64,000 nucleotides of DNA, from NCBI RefSeq assembly GCF_029813775.1, contig NZ_JARVKW010000019.1, positions 1 to 64,000 of the forward strand. Direction: 5' to 3'. The notes below the pieces were generated by a model. The model was not told the origin of the DNA. It made no database searches and saw nothing but the letters and a program-made list of their open reading frames with translations. Both the position numbers and the translations under genes were made by a program. This DNA comes from Streptomyces sp. DH24 (GTDB lineage: Bacteria; Actinomycetota; Actinomycetes; Streptomycetales; Streptomycetaceae). Each line of letters begins with the position of its first letter. The stretch's first letter is position 1. Below, in pieces: positions 33,576 through 41,627 of this stretch.

Positions 33576-34625
33576 TCAGTCCGCCGGGGGCAGCTCACCC
33601 GAGCCGCGAGTGATGAGCCGGGTCGGCAGTTCGATGCGGTCGGGCGCGACCAGGGTGCCGTCCAGCTGCTGGAAGAGGCGCTCGGCGGCGGTGCGGCCGA
33701 GGGTCGCCGAGTCCTGCGCGACGACCGTCACGCCCGGTTGGAGCAGGTCGGCGAGCTCGATGTCGTCGAAACCGACGAGGGCGACCGGGCGGGACTGCTC
33801 GGCGAGGACCCGGATCACGGTGACCGTCACCCGGTTGTTGCCCGTGAAGACCGCGGTCACCGGGTTCGGGTCGGACAGCATCTCCTCGGCCGCCCGCCGC
33901 ACCCGCACGGGGTCGGTGACGCCGAGGGACATCCAGGAGTCCTTGACCGGTATCCCGGCGTTCTCCATGGCCGCCCGGTAGCCGCGCAGCCGCTCCGCGG
34001 CGGTGTGGATGCGCGGCATGTCGCCGATGAAGCCGATGCGGCGGTGCCCGTGCGCGATGAGGTGGGCGACGCCGTCCCGGGCGCCGCCGAAGTTGTCCGA
34101 CAGGACGACGTCCGCGTCGATCTGCCCGGCCGGGCGGTCCACGAACACCGTCGCGACACCGGCCTTCAGCTCCGGCTCCAGATACCGGTGGTCGTCGCCG
34201 GCCGGGATCACCACCAGGCCGTCCACCCGCCGTGCGCACAGCGCCAGCACGAGCTCCTGCTCCCGGTCCGGGTCCTCCGCGCTGGAGCCGTTGATGAGCA
34301 GCGCGCCGTGGGCCCGCGCCACCTCCTCGACCGCTCGGCTGAGCGGACCGTAGAAGGGGTCCGCGAGGTCCTCCAGCACCAGGCCGATGCTCGCCGTGCG
34401 GCCCTTGCGCAGCACGCGCGCGCTGTCGTTGCGGCGGAAGCCGAGCGCGTCGATGGCCTCCTGGACGCGGCGCTCCGTCTCCGGCGTGACGCCCGGTTCG
34501 CCGTTGACCACGCGGGAGACCGTCTTCAGTCCCACGCCGGCCCGGGCGGCCACGTCCTTCATGGTCGGACGATTGCCGTAGCGGCTTCCGGGGAGGCGGT
34601 CTGCTCGGCGGGGCGTCTCGGGCAC
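33576..34625 (-). CDS. LacI family transcriptional regulator
   Basis: A 349-residue sugar-responsive repressor. The helix-turn-helix is TMKDVAARAGVGLKTVSRVVNG (about residues 21-42) with the hinge helix near ARVLRKGRTASIG; a periplasmic-binding-protein-like effector domain follows. GTG at 34625 has AGGA nine bases upstream; ATG at 34670 is an alternative without a ribosome site. It is divergent from the ROK kinase, with a palindrome between them, and precedes the gene at 33568. Control of ROK and alpha-galactosidase is inferred. Confidence 0.92.
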   Translation of the reverse strand: MPETPRRADRLPGSRYGNRPTMKDVAARAGVGLKTVSRVVNGEPGVTPETERRVQEAIDALGFRRNDSARVLRKGRTASIGLVLEDLADPFYGPLSRAVEEVARAHGALLINGSSAEDPDREQELVLALCARRVDGLVVIPAGDDHRYLEPELKAGVATVFVDRPAGQIDADVVLSDNFGGARDGVAHLIAHGHRRIGFIGDMPRIHTAAERLRGYRAAMENAGIPVKDSWMSLGVTDPVRVRRAAEEMLSDPNPVTAVFTGNNRVTVTVIRVLAEQSRPVALVGFDDIELADLLQPGVTVVAQDSATLGRTAAERLFQQLDGTLVAPDRIELPTRLITRGSGELPPAD

Positions 34626-34694
34626 GATGCGGTGTCCTGTCCTGTCGTACGACGGGGTGCGGCGGTCCATGGTTTGTATGAGGATGTGGCGTCG

Positions 34695-34722
34695 AGCATA
34701 GAGCCTGGACAACGTTGTCAGA
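34695..34722. promoter_or_regulatory. LacI-type operator and promoter of the LacI gene
   Basis: GACAACGTTGTC (34708-34719) is a perfect 12-bp palindrome with the central CG typical of LacI-family sites. It lies between minus-strand CTGACA (34722-34717) and TATGCT (34700-34695), 16 bp apart, so bound repressor would block its own promoter. Confidence 0.65.
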
Positions 34723-34836
34723 TGCGGGAGACACTGTCCACCGCACTCTTGGGCCCGCGCCTCGGCGCGCGACCGGCCTGCTGCTTTCTCAATTTTCGCG
34801 ACGCTTTCGCTTGGTGGACGGGGAGATCCGACTCTG

Positions 34837-35781
34837 ATGCACACGAATCTCGTGGCCGCGCTCGACATCGGCGGCACCAAGATCGCCGGGGCGCTGGTGG
34901 ACGGCCACGGCGAGATCCTGGTGCGGGCCCAGCGCGCCACGCCCGCACGGGAGGACGGCGACACCGTGATGCGGGCCGTGCAGGACGTGCTCGGCGAACT
35001 GGCCGCGTCGCCCCTGTGGACGCGGGTCTCGGCCGTCGGCATCGGCAGCGCGGGCCCGGTCGACGCCTCCGCGGGCACCGTCAGCCCGGTCAACGTGCCC
35101 GGCTGGCGCGACTACCCGCTGGTCCGGCGCGTGCGCGACGCCGCCGGTGACCTGCCCGTCGAGCTGATCGGCGACGGCGTCGCGATCACGGCGGCCGAGC
35201 ACTGGCAGGGCGCCGCCCGCGGCCACGACAACGCGCTGTGCATGGTGGTGTCGACGGGAGTCGGCGGCGGCCTCGTCCTGAACGGGCGGCTGCATCCGGG
35301 ACCCACGGGCAACGCCGGCCACATCGGCCACATCAGCGTCGACCTGGACGGTGATCTCTGCCCCTGCGGTTCGCGCGGCTGCGTGGAGCGTCTCGCGAGC
35401 GGCCCGAACATCGCCCGCCGCGCCCTGGAGGGCGGCTGGCGTCCCGGTCCCGACGGCGACACCTCCGCCGCGGCGGTGGCCGCCGCCGCGCGGGGCGGCG
35501 ACCCGGTCGCGGTGGCCTCCTTCGAGCGGGCGGCGCAGGCGCTGGCCGCCGGTATCGCGGCCACCGCGACCCTGGTCGAGATCGACATCGTGGTGATCGG
35601 CGGGGGAGTGGGCAAGGCGGGCGACATCCTGTTCACCCCGCTCCGCAAGGCCCTGAGCACCTACGCGACGCTGTCGTTCGTCCAGCGCCTCACGGTGGCC
35701 CCGGCCCGGATGGGCACGGACGCCGGTCTGGTGGGGGCGGCGGCAGCGGCGCTTTCGGGGCGGGCCGTGGCGGGGGTGTAG
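34837..35781 (+). CDS. ROK family sugar kinase (glucokinase-like)
   Basis: A 314-residue ATP-dependent sugar kinase. The phosphate-binding DIGGTK starts at Asp10; IGSAGPVDASAGTVSPVN and GNAGHIGH follow, and the zinc site CPCGSRGCVE near residues 172-181 marks the ROK family. It is divergent from a LacI repressor and next to an alpha-galactosidase, so galactose or glucose released from galactosides is a reasonable substrate. ATG at 34837 with GGGGAG rather far upstream. Confidence 0.92.
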   Translation: MHTNLVAALDIGGTKIAGALVDGHGEILVRAQRATPAREDGDTVMRAVQDVLGELAASPLWTRVSAVGIGSAGPVDASAGTVSPVNVPGWRDYPLVRRVRDAAGDLPVELIGDGVAITAAEHWQGAARGHDNALCMVVSTGVGGGLVLNGRLHPGPTGNAGHIGHISVDLDGDLCPCGSRGCVERLASGPNIARRALEGGWRPGPDGDTSAAAVAAAARGGDPVAVASFERAAQALAAGIAATATLVEIDIVVIGGGVGKAGDILFTPLRKALSTYATLSFVQRLTVAPARMGTDAGLVGAAAAALSGRAVAGV

Positions 35782-35861
35782 CCGCCCGGCCCGGGAGCGG
35801 GCGCCGGCGCGCGTGTGCGGTCCGCGCGGTCGTCCCGGCGCCGCCCCGGGGTGTCTCCGGC

Positions 35862-37844
35862 TCAGCAGGTCAGGCGGGCGTCGGCCCAGTCCGCGTGGTC
35901 GGAGTCGATGCCGTCGCCGGCGTCCGTGACGACGAGCCTGACCAGTTCGGCGCCGGTCACGTCGGCCGTGAGCGGCCTGGGCGGCATCGCGTTGGTGAGG
36001 GTGCCGGTCGAGGCGACCAGGGTGTCGTCGGCCCAGATCTCGAAGGCGACGGTGCCCGCGGTGCCCTTCTCGTCGTCCACGCCGACGTCCGCGGTGACGG
36101 TCTCGCAGGCGGCCCCGGCGTAGTACTCGACGGCGCTCTCCGCGTGGACGCCGAGTCCCTTGTCGTAGCGGACCCCGCCGATGGTGATCGGGTTGCCGTC
36201 GCCCGCGGCGCTCTCCCCGTTGCTGGTGTCGCGCTCGGCGGGGCCCCAGCCGTTGGCGGCCGACAGCCACGGCAGGTCGCCGAGCCAGGACGTGCCGGAG
36301 GGCGGCGCCGTCACCACGGTCGCGGTCAGCGGCAGCGTCCGGTCGACCCGGGCGCCGTTCGGGGCGCGGCAACTCGCCCTCAGGGTCAGGTCGTGGGCGC
36401 CCGTGGGTGTGCCGACGGGGGCCGTCACCGTCCACGTGGTGCGCAGGGAGCCGCCCGGCGGGAGCACGGCGGCGCCGGTCGGGGACTGGGCGTGGACCGT
36501 CCAGCCCGCGGGTCCGCCGAGCGCCACGGAGACGTTCCTCGCCGGTGTTCGGCCGAGGTCGGTGACCGACGTGGTGACCGTGGCGGGCTCGCCGGCCTCC
36601 ATGAAGGAGCCGCCGGTCACGCCGAGTTCGACGGCGGGCGGGTGCTCGGCCCAGCGCGTGTCGGCGGCCACGCGGACGAGGACCGTGCCGTGGGCCGGTA
36701 CGGTCGCCGAGATCGTTCCGGCGGTGTGATCCGTGCGGTGTTCCCACAGGTCGCGCAGTGTGTAGGCGTCCGCGTCGGGCAGGCCGACGGCCTCGGCGGT
36801 CGTGGTGATGCGCTGCGGGCCGCCGGACTCGTTGAACAGCGCCACGGCGCGGCTGCCGTCCTTCATCTCCTTGGCGACGACCCAGCGTCCGCCCTCGGAG
36901 GACACGACGGTGCCCTGCTTGCCCAGCGGGTCCTGGTCGACCGCGACGACCTCGCGATTGCCGAGGATGTCGAAGGTCTCGTCGGAGGCCTTGCGCAGGT
37001 CGGTGCCGATGAGCAGCGGCGCGGCCATGACCGCCCACATCGAGAAGTGCGAGCGGTACTCGGTGTCCGTCATGCCTCCGTTGCCGACCTCCAGCATGTC
37101 CGGGTCGTTCCAGTGGCCCGGTCCCGCGTACTCGGCGAGCGGCAGGTTCTTCTTCAGGATCGACAGCATCGACCCCCAGTTATCGCTGATGTCGCCGGTG
37201 GTGCGCCACAGGTGCCCGACGTCGGCGGCCCATTCCCAGGGCTCGTTCTGGCCCCATTCGCAGATGCTGTACACGATGGGCCGTCCGGTCGCCGCGAGCG
37301 CGTCGCGCATGGTCGTGTAGCGCAGCTTCGCGTCCACGCCCTGGTTGTGGCAGTTGTCGTACTTGAGGTAGTCGACGCCCCACTGCGCGAACTGCCGCGC
37401 GTCGCTGTACTCGTGGCCCAGCGCGCCGGGGAAGCCGATGTCGCTGCACGTCTTGGTGCCGGCGCTGGTGTAGATGCCGAACTTCAGCCCTTTGGAGTGG
37501 ACGTGGTCGGCGACGGCCTTGATCCCGTTCGGGAAGCGGACCGGGCCCGGCACGAGCCTGCCGTTCTCGTCCCGCTCCGGCAGCGCCCAGCAGTCGTCGA
37601 GGTTGACGTACTCGTACCCGGCGTCCTTGAGGCCCCGCTCGACGAAGAGGTCCGCGATGGCCTTGACCATGGTCTCGTCGAAGTCGGCGCGGCAGTGCGT
37701 GGAGTTCCAGTTGTTGAAGCCCATGGGCGGCGTGCGCGCCGGCTCCGCGTGCGGCGGCGCCGGGCAACGACGGCCCCGGGGCCGGATCGGCGCCGGTCGG
37801 GTGAGCGCCTGCGTGACCCCTGCGGCGCCCGCGCAGTTGAACAC
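35862..37844 (-). CDS. GH27 alpha-galactosidase with NEW3 and NPCBM domains, N-terminus apparently lacking a signal peptide
   Basis: About 660 residues. The GH27 barrel begins at RTPPMGFNNWNSTHC and includes YLKYDNC (nucleophile Asp) and GPGHWNDPDML (acid/base Asp); then a beta-sandwich, a NEW3 domain (about 400-490) and a C-terminal NPCBM domain (residues 500-660) for carbohydrate binding. Relatives with this architecture are secreted, yet here the 40 residues before the barrel are Pro/Arg-rich with no hydrophobic core. The start is uncertain: GTG at 37844 is the furthest plausible, ATG at 37724 the nearest, and neither has a ribosome site. A divergent secreted-peptide gene starts 4 bp away. 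Confidence 0.75.
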   Translation of the reverse strand: MFNCAGAAGVTQALTRPAPIRPRGRRCPAPPHAEPARTPPMGFNNWNSTHCRADFDETMVKAIADLFVERGLKDAGYEYVNLDDCWALPERDENGRLVPGPVRFPNGIKAVADHVHSKGLKFGIYTSAGTKTCSDIGFPGALGHEYSDARQFAQWGVDYLKYDNCHNQGVDAKLRYTTMRDALAATGRPIVYSICEWGQNEPWEWAADVGHLWRTTGDISDNWGSMLSILKKNLPLAEYAGPGHWNDPDMLEVGNGGMTDTEYRSHFSMWAVMAAPLLIGTDLRKASDETFDILGNREVVAVDQDPLGKQGTVVSSEGGRWVVAKEMKDGSRAVALFNESGGPQRITTTAEAVGLPDADAYTLRDLWEHRTDHTAGTISATVPAHGTVLVRVAADTRWAEHPPAVELGVTGGSFMEAGEPATVTTSVTDLGRTPARNVSVALGGPAGWTVHAQSPTGAAVLPPGGSLRTTWTVTAPVGTPTGAHDLTLRASCRAPNGARVDRTLPLTATVVTAPPSGTSWLGDLPWLSAANGWGPAERDTSNGESAAGDGNPITIGGVRYDKGLGVHAESAVEYYAGAACETVTADVGVDDEKGTAGTVAFEIWADDTLVASTGTLTNAMPPRPLTADVTGAELVRLVVTDAGDGIDSDHADWADARLTC

Positions 37845-37847
37845 GGC

Positions 37848-38042
37848 ATGAAGAAGCGCAGCATGCTCGCCATCGCCTCCCTCGCCGCCGGTTTCGTCGT
37901 CGCGGCCGTCACCCCGTCCCACGCGAAGGCCCACTCCGCGCTCGGCGACCTCGACGTGGACCGCACCCTCGGCACCGCCCAGGACCTCGTCGCCAGTGAC
38001 AGCCTGGACGGCGTCGAGGACACCCTCGGCGGCAACGGCTGA
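37848..38042 (+). CDS. Small secreted protein of unknown function
   Basis: A 64-residue product with a clean signal peptide: KKRS, a hydrophobic core MLAIASLAAGFVVAAV and a likely cut after SHA near residue 26. The mature part is about 38 residues, acidic and free of cysteine (LGDLDVDRTLGTAQDL). It has no membrane anchor or lipobox. No ribosome site is visible, so a leaderless start is possible. I do not recognise a family. Confidence 0.6.
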   Translation: MKKRSMLAIASLAAGFVVAAVTPSHAKAHSALGDLDVDRTLGTAQDLVASDSLDGVEDTLGGNG

Positions 38043-38185
38043 CGGGCCCTCTCCCGGCCGGGCGGCGCCGGTGCCCAGTGACCACGGGCACCGGCGCCGT
38101 CGGCATGTGCGCCCTCAACTGGGGCTGGTTTCCGTGGCAGGGTGGAGCGGGCAAGCCTCAGGGGGCCAACTCAAGAGGGGGAAAC

Positions 38186-39259
38186 GTGATCGTTTGGATC
38201 AACGGGACGTTCGGTGCGGGAAAGACCACCACCGCACGGGAACTGATCGAACTGATCCCGAACAGCACGCTCTTCGACCCCGAGGTCGTCGGCGGAGCAC
38301 TCACGCACCTGCTGCCGCCCAAGCGCCTCGCCGAGGTCGGCGACTTCCAGGACCTCCCGATCTGGCGGCGTCTGGTGATCGACACGGCGGCCGCGATGCT
38401 CGCCGAACTCGGCGGCACCCTCGTGGTGCCCATGACCCTGCTGCGCCAGGAGTACCGCGACGAGATCTTCGGCGGCCTCGCCGCCCGCCGCATTCCCGTC
38501 CGGCATGTGCTCCTGGCCCCGGCCGAAACGATCCTGCGCCAACGAATAGCGGGCCGCGAGGTCCCTCCTGACCGCCCCGACGGCGAGCTGCGCGTCCGGC
38601 AGTGGTCCTACGACCACATCGAGCCGTACAAGGCCGCGCTCGCCTCCTGGCTCACCGCCGACGCCCACCCCATCGACACCAGCGCCCTCACCCCGTACGA
38701 GACGGCCGCGCGCATCGCCGAGGCCGTCGCCGGCGGTGCCGTGCCCGCCTGCGACATCGTGCAGACACCGGAGCCGACCGCGGAGACGCTGGCCGCGGGC
38801 GTACTCCTCTTTGACGAGCGGGACCGGGTGCTGCTCGTCGACCCCACCTACAAGGCCGGCTGGGAGTTCCCCGGCGGCGTCGTCGAACCCGGCGAGGCAC
38901 CCGCCCGCGCCGGCATGCGCGAGGTCACCGAGGAGACCGGCATCCGCCTCGACGAGGTGCCCACCCTCCTCGTCGTCGACTGGGAGCCGCCCGCGCCGCC
39001 CGGTTACGGCGGGCTGCGCCTGCTCTTCGACGGCGGCCGGCTCGCCTCCACGGACGCCGAACGCCTCCTGCTGCCCGGACCCGAACTCCGCGGCTGGCGC
39101 TTCGTCACCGAACAGGAGGCCGCCCGACTGCTCCCGCCCGTCCGCTACGAACGGCTGCGCTGGGCCCTGCGCGCCCGGGAACGCGGGGCCGCGCTCTATC
39201 TGGAGGCGGGCGTCCCCACCCCGTACGCCGACGGCGCCGGTGTGCCGAAGCGGGCGTGA
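38186..39259 (+). CDS. P-loop kinase - NUDIX hydrolase fusion
   Basis: A 357-residue two-domain protein. Residues 1-180 form a P-loop NTPase with GTFGAGKTT (Lys13) similar to gluconate/chloramphenicol-kinase type enzymes. Residues 210-340 are a NUDIX domain: the box GGVVEPGEAPARAGMREVT followed by EETGI fits GX5EX7REUXEEXGU. GAGGGGGAAAC before the GTG at 38186 sets the start. The fusion suggests phosphorylation of a nucleoside-like compound and hydrolysis of a diphosphate in one pathway; substrates are unknown. Confidence 0.88.
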   Translation: MIVWINGTFGAGKTTTARELIELIPNSTLFDPEVVGGALTHLLPPKRLAEVGDFQDLPIWRRLVIDTAAAMLAELGGTLVVPMTLLRQEYRDEIFGGLAARRIPVRHVLLAPAETILRQRIAGREVPPDRPDGELRVRQWSYDHIEPYKAALASWLTADAHPIDTSALTPYETAARIAEAVAGGAVPACDIVQTPEPTAETLAAGVLLFDERDRVLLVDPTYKAGWEFPGGVVEPGEAPARAGMREVTEETGIRLDEVPTLLVVDWEPPAPPGYGGLRLLFDGGRLASTDAERLLLPGPELRGWRFVTEQEAARLLPPVRYERLRWALRARERGAALYLEAGVPTPYADGAGVPKRA

Positions 39260-39262
39260 CCG

Positions 39263-39979
39263 TCAGCCCGACGCCTCCGCCGCCCCGGCCGCCCGCCCGA
39301 TCGCCGAGGCCGCCCCGCCGACCACCGGGTCCCCGTGGCCGAAGCACGCCACATCGGCGTCCAGCGCCGCCAGCCGGCGGCACGCCGCGAGGACCCGGCC
39401 CCGGTCCAGGTTGAACACGCCCGGCATGACCGTGCCGTCCACCGGGGACGCGGCCACCGTGTCGCCCGTGAACAGCACGCCGTGGCGCGGCAGATGGAGC
39501 GCGATGCTGCCGTCGGTGTGCCCGGGGACGTGTACGACGCGCGCCCCGCCGCCGGTGTCGAGAACGTCGCCGTCGACCAGTTCGGTGACCCGCGACGGAC
39601 GGGCGAAGCCGCCCTGCGGCAGATGCTTGAGGGCCTCCGCGTGGATCGGCAGCTCCCAGTCCTCGAACACCGGCGGCGGGCCCGGCAGTTCACCCCGCAC
39701 GAACGGCGCGTCCAGACCGTGCGCCAGCACCTCGGCGCCGGTCAGCGCCGCGAACTCGGCGGCCCCGCCCACGTGGTCCTCGTGGAAGTGCGTCAGCACG
39801 ACTCGGCGCACCGAGCGCGGGTCCCGGCCCAGCCCTCCGACCGCCTCGGCGATGGGCCCGCCCGCTCCGGGGGGACCCGCGTCGATCAGCGTCGACTCGT
39901 CGCCGTCCCGCCACAGATACGCCTGGCCGACCGGGAAACGCAGCAGATGGAGTTCGGGAAGGAGCTCGATGACGTCCAT
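39263..39979 (-). CDS. MBL-fold metallohydrolase
   Basis: A 238-residue metallo-beta-lactamase-fold enzyme. THFHEDHVGG at residues 63-72 supplies zinc ligands His64, His66, Asp68 and His69; VPGHTDGSIAL, LFTGDTVAA and FGHGDPVVGG supply the rest. Glyoxalase II-like thioesterase or lactonase activity is possible. It converges on the kinase-NUDIX gene with only 3 bp between the two stop codons and has no signal peptide. Confidence 0.9.
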   Translation of the reverse strand: MDVIELLPELHLLRFPVGQAYLWRDGDESTLIDAGPPGAGGPIAEAVGGLGRDPRSVRRVVLTHFHEDHVGGAAEFAALTGAEVLAHGLDAPFVRGELPGPPPVFEDWELPIHAEALKHLPQGGFARPSRVTELVDGDVLDTGGGARVVHVPGHTDGSIALHLPRHGVLFTGDTVAASPVDGTVMPGVFNLDRGRVLAACRRLAALDADVACFGHGDPVVGGAASAIGRAAGAAEASG

Positions 39980-40019
39980 GGGACGAACGTAGCCGGGCCC
40001 CCGCCCGCGGACAGGGGCC

Positions 40020-40036
40020 CTCTGCCGTGGGCAGAG
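40020..40036 (-). terminator. Hairpin after the M20 dipeptidase gene
   Basis: CTCTGCC-GTG-GGCAGAG, a perfect 7-bp stem lying 11 bp past the stop of the minus-strand dipeptidase gene. Confidence 0.5.
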
Positions 40037-40046
40037 CGCGGCGCGG

Positions 40047-41402
40047 TCAGCCCGCCGCGTAGTTCCGCAGGAACAGCGCCTCGGTCACCGACAGACGCTC
40101 CAGTTCCTCGGGCGACACGCTCTCGTTCACCGCGTGGATCTGCGCCTCCGGCTCGCTCAGGCCGATGAGCAGGATCTCCGCGTCCGGGTAGAGCGAGGCG
40201 AGCGTGTTGCACAGCGGGATCGAACCGCCCTGACCCGCGTACTGCATCTCCTCACCCGGGTACGCCACCGCCATCGCGTCCGCCATCGCCTGGTACGCCG
40301 GGCTGGTCGTGTCCGCGCGGAACGCCTGGCCCTGGCCGACCTGCTCCACCCGCACCCGCGCCCCCCACGGCGTGTGCGACTCGACGTGTGCCTGAAGCAG
40401 CTTCGTCGCCTCCGCCGCGTCCACGCCCGGCGGCACCCGCAGGCTGATCAGCGCGCGGGCACTCGCCTGCACCGACGGCGTGGCGCCCAGCACCGGCGGA
40501 CAGTCGATGCCGATGACCGTGACCGCCGGGCGCGCCCAGATGCGGTCGGCGACCGTGCCGGAACCGATCAGCCCGACGCCGTCCAGCACCTTGGCGTCCT
40601 TGCGGAACTGCGCCTCCTCGTACTGCAGCCCCTCCCACGCGGACTCCCCGGACAGCCCGTCGACAGTCGTCGAACCGTCCTCGCCGCGCAGCGAGTCCAG
40701 GACGCGGATCAGCGCCGCCAGCGCGTCGGGCGCCGCGCCGCCGAACTGCCCCGAGTGCAGATTGCCTTCGAGGGTGTCGACCTGGACGCGGACCATCGTC
40801 ATGCCGCGCAGGGCCGTGGTGACCGTCGGCAGACCGACGCGGAAGTTCCCGGAGTCGCCGATGACGATCGCGTCGGCCCGCAGCAGCTCGGGGTGCTGCT
40901 CCGCGTAGCGCTCCAGACCGCCCGTGCCCTGCTCCTCGGAGCCCTCGGCTATCACCTTGACGTGCACCGGCACACCGCCGGCCGCCTTCAGCGCGCGCAG
41001 CGCCAGCAGGTGCATGATGACACCGCCCTTGCAGTCGGCCGCCCCCCGCCCGTACCAGCGGCCGTCGCGCTCGGTCAGCTCGAACGGCGGCGTCGCCCAG
41101 GCCGCCTCGTCCAGCGGCGGCTGCACGTCGTAGTGGGCGTACAGCAGCACCGTGCGGGCGCCCTCCGGGCCGGGCAGGTGGCCGTACACCGACTGCGTCC
41201 CGTCCGGGGTGTCCAGCAGCGCCACGTCCTCGAAGCCCTCCGCGCGCAGCGCGTCGGCCACCCACCGTGCGGCGCCCTCGCTCTCGCTGCGGGGGAACTG
41301 CTCGAAGTCCGCCACCGACTTGAAGGCCACCAGCTCGGCGAGCTCCGCCTTCGCCCTCGGCATCAGGGAGGCGACGGTCTCGGCGACCGGATTCGACGAC
41401 AT
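40047..41402 (-). CDS. M20 family dipeptidase
   Basis: A 451-residue cytosolic zinc peptidase of the carnosinase/PepV type. Metal ligands are visible in order: LLYAHYDVQPP (His), GRGAADCKGG (Asp), AEGSEEQGTG (catalytic Glu pair), VIGDSGNF (Asp) and QIHAVNES (last His). Between them is the lid/dimerisation domain. GAGGAGC before the ATG at 41402 sets the start even though the frame runs open for another 2.7 kb. It probably recycles dipeptides. Confidence 0.92.
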   Translation of the reverse strand: MSSNPVAETVASLMPRAKAELAELVAFKSVADFEQFPRSESEGAARWVADALRAEGFEDVALLDTPDGTQSVYGHLPGPEGARTVLLYAHYDVQPPLDEAAWATPPFELTERDGRWYGRGAADCKGGVIMHLLALRALKAAGGVPVHVKVIAEGSEEQGTGGLERYAEQHPELLRADAIVIGDSGNFRVGLPTVTTALRGMTMVRVQVDTLEGNLHSGQFGGAAPDALAALIRVLDSLRGEDGSTTVDGLSGESAWEGLQYEEAQFRKDAKVLDGVGLIGSGTVADRIWARPAVTVIGIDCPPVLGATPSVQASARALISLRVPPGVDAAEATKLLQAHVESHTPWGARVRVEQVGQGQAFRADTTSPAYQAMADAMAVAYPGEEMQYAGQGGSIPLCNTLASLYPDAEILLIGLSEPEAQIHAVNESVSPEELERLSVTEALFLRNYAAG

Positions 41403-41538
41403 GGGCACGCTCCTCGTAGGTGCGACGTTGTACTGGTGCGGACGTGTGCGCGCGTGATCGCGCGGGCGCACGCGCTCCCGTGGTACGGGGCGCGCACGCT
41501 GTCGATCCTCCCACAGCGACCTGCGGCGACGACCGCCG

Positions 41539-41592
41539 TAGGATGCGGGAGACATGGGGTTCCCCCGGCCCGGGCGACGCCGGGCCCGGGGG
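41539..41592 (+). promoter_or_regulatory. -10 box and leader hairpin of the flavoprotein gene
   Basis: TAGGAT (41539-41544) followed, after the expected start near 41551, by a GC-rich hairpin (41562-41592): GGCCCGG/CCGGGCC plus CCCCC/GGGGG with one bulged base. The hairpin lies 36 bp before the GTG and would be in the mRNA leader. Confidence 0.4.
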
Positions 41593-41627
41593 AGCGGCAG
41601 GCGGCTGATCGGGAGCAGTAGACCATC

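Noticed and set aside
37845..37934. Further N-terminal extension of the alpha-galactosidase
   Set aside because: It is the complement of the small secreted-protein gene and encodes no signal peptide.
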